Position numbers and translations under genes: made by a program. Shown piece after piece: positions 63,494 to 64,000 of a stretch of DNA of 64,000 bases (positions are counted from its first letter, which is position 1; the number at the start of each line of letters is the position of its first letter). This stretch comes from Vibrio sp. CK2-1 (GTDB taxonomy: Bacteria > Pseudomonadota > Gammaproteobacteria > Enterobacterales > Vibrionaceae): positions 124,001 through 188,000 of the forward strand of contig NZ_JAKKCJ010000005.1 in the NCBI RefSeq assembly GCF_021726515.1, in the 5' to 3' direction. Below the pieces are notes generated by a model. The model saw nothing but the letters and a program-made list of their open reading frames with translations, did no database searches and was not told the DNA's origin.

Positions 63494-63783
63494 AGCTGTG
63501 GTTGTCATACATAGTTAATAGAGCAAACGGTATGCCAGTTTCATATAAAAAGTGGAAAATTGAATTTATTGTTAGGAATAACATTTATTTAACATCTGGT
63601 TTTCTGTTCGATTATTTTATTGCGATGTAACTTGGATGAAGTAGGTTGCGTTGAAAAAGTGCAGAAAGTTAGCTGTGCATTTATTTGGTGCAACAATTCT
63701 TATACTGGACAATATAAAGCTATATATAGAGGGAATGACTTTCTGGCTTATTAATTGCTAGCTGAGTATGAATGTTATGTTAG
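63494..63783. other. divergent promoter region of the purine locus
   Basis: Together with the two riboswitch candidates this fills the 487-bp gap between the ABC operon and the edge amidohydrolase. It is AT-rich and must contain both promoters, but I cannot assign -35/-10 elements with confidence. No gene is visible. Confidence 0.6.
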
Positions 63784-63828
63784 GTGAGTAGAAGCGGTTA
63801 GGTGCGTTGGCGCTGGGACATTGCTCAT
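63784..63828 (+). promoter_or_regulatory. NMT1-motif (xanthine/urate) riboswitch candidate, upstream of the amidohydrolase
   Basis: Plus-strand RNA: outer stem GUGAG / CUCAU, 5' loop UAGAAGCGGUUAG, inner stem GUGC / GCGC with loop GUUG, and 3' loop UGGGACAUUG. It ends 30 bp before ATG 63859, so the 3' strand of the outer stem is close to the ribosome-binding region, as expected for translational control. Confidence 0.78.
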
Positions 63829-63858
63829 ATCATGTCGAAAGATAGTGATGGAGTGATT

Positions 63859-64000
63859 ATGAAATATCTAATTAAAAATGCACAAGGGATAGTAACGGAA
63901 CAAACAGCAACAGATATAAGAATAGAGGGGGGGATAATAACAGAAATAGGTACCGACCTTCTTCTGCAAAAAGGTGAGGAACGGATTGATGCCAGCCAAT
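63859..64000 (+). CDS. amidohydrolase, probably 8-oxoguanine/guanine deaminase type (3' end outside window)
   Basis: Only 47 codons are visible: MKYLIKNAQGIVTEQTATDI, then RIEGGIITEIGTDL and a short tail to DASQ. The pattern of a short beta-sandwich (strand, IVT, D-I-R-I-x-G-x-I-x-x-I-G) followed by D-A-S/R is the N-terminal composite domain of metal-dependent amidohydrolases such as cytosine, guanine and 8-oxoguanine deaminases. The preceding riboswitch candidate supports a purine substrate. A G7 run lies in codons 23-25. Confidence 0.6.
   Translation, partial: MKYLIKNAQGIVTEQTATDIRIEGGIITEIGTDLLLQKGEERIDASQ

Noticed and set aside
1..64000. tRNA or rRNA genes, CRISPR arrays, integrons
   Set aside because: Scanned for clover-leaf T-loop sequences, rRNA-like stretches, regularly spaced repeats and integrase/attC patterns; none was convincing. 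XerD is the housekeeping recombinase, not an integron integrase.

Overview
The window is a stretch of core chromosome from a gamma-proteobacterium of the family Vibrionaceae, most likely a Vibrio. The marker genes vpsR and hlyU, the order srmB/trmN ... lysS-vpsR ... tas-mutH-rppH-ptsP-lgt-thyA-nhaR-hlyU-rpsT-murJ-ribF-ileS-lspA-fkpB-ispH ... cstA ... btsSR-aroF-tyrA ... ettA-slt-trpR-yjjX-pheA-raiA-bamD-rluD-pgeF-clpB, and the AT-leaning composition all resemble chromosome 1 of V. cholerae as I remember it. I see no rRNA, tRNA, prophage, plasmid or CRISPR sequence. Both ends cut genes: yaaA on the left and an amidohydrolase on the right.

Layout. 1-12 kb: yaaA (3' part), srmB, trmN6, a 267-bp MITE, brnQ, fldB, then xerD-dsbC-yqfB-recJ-prfB-lysS. 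prfB is decoded through a programmed +1 frameshift. 12-17 kb: the biofilm regulator vpsR, two small-protein genes, tas, a DUF6482 gene and mutH. 16.7-17.3 kb is a gene-free block holding four perfect DnaA boxes and ten GATC sites beside mutH; it looks like a DARS2-type DnaA-reactivation site. 17-32 kb: rppH-ptsP-lgt-thyA, nhaR-hlyU, rpsT, a second copy of the MITE, murJ-ribF-ileS-lspA, fkpB and ispH. 32-43 kb is the most accessory-looking part. It holds an AT-rich orphan BMP-family binding protein, a CstA-type transporter with four 20-bp-spaced BtsR-like sites upstream, a lipoprotein and a cation/proton antiporter. It then has a divergent pair, a GNAT-C39-peptidase fusion and a RimK-like ATP-grasp ligase, bracketed by two copies of a ~188-bp repeat, followed by the btsSR pyruvate-type two-component system. 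43-59 kb: aromatic amino-acid genes (aroF-tyrA behind paired TyrR-like boxes, trpR, and pheA behind a pheL attenuator), an M23 peptidase, ettA, slt, yjjX, raiA, bamD, rluD, pgeF and heat-shock clpB. 59-64 kb: a purine-related locus with an NMT1-type ABC importer, a guanine-deaminase-like enzyme, a 2OG-Fe(II)-type oxygenase and the start of an amidohydrolase. Three copies of a small two-stem RNA in this locus match the NMT1-motif (xanthine/urate) riboswitch.

How the parts fit. The btsSR genes and the CstA-family transporter are linked by the repeat array in the transporter promoter, which suggests a local pyruvate-sensing and uptake circuit. The three riboswitch copies tie the transporter/deaminase operon, the oxygenase and the edge amidohydrolase into one purine-oxidation regulon. 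The aromatic genes show two control modes, TyrR-type operators and ribosome-mediated attenuation. All functional calls rest on reading the sequence and recalled family knowledge; no database search was run.
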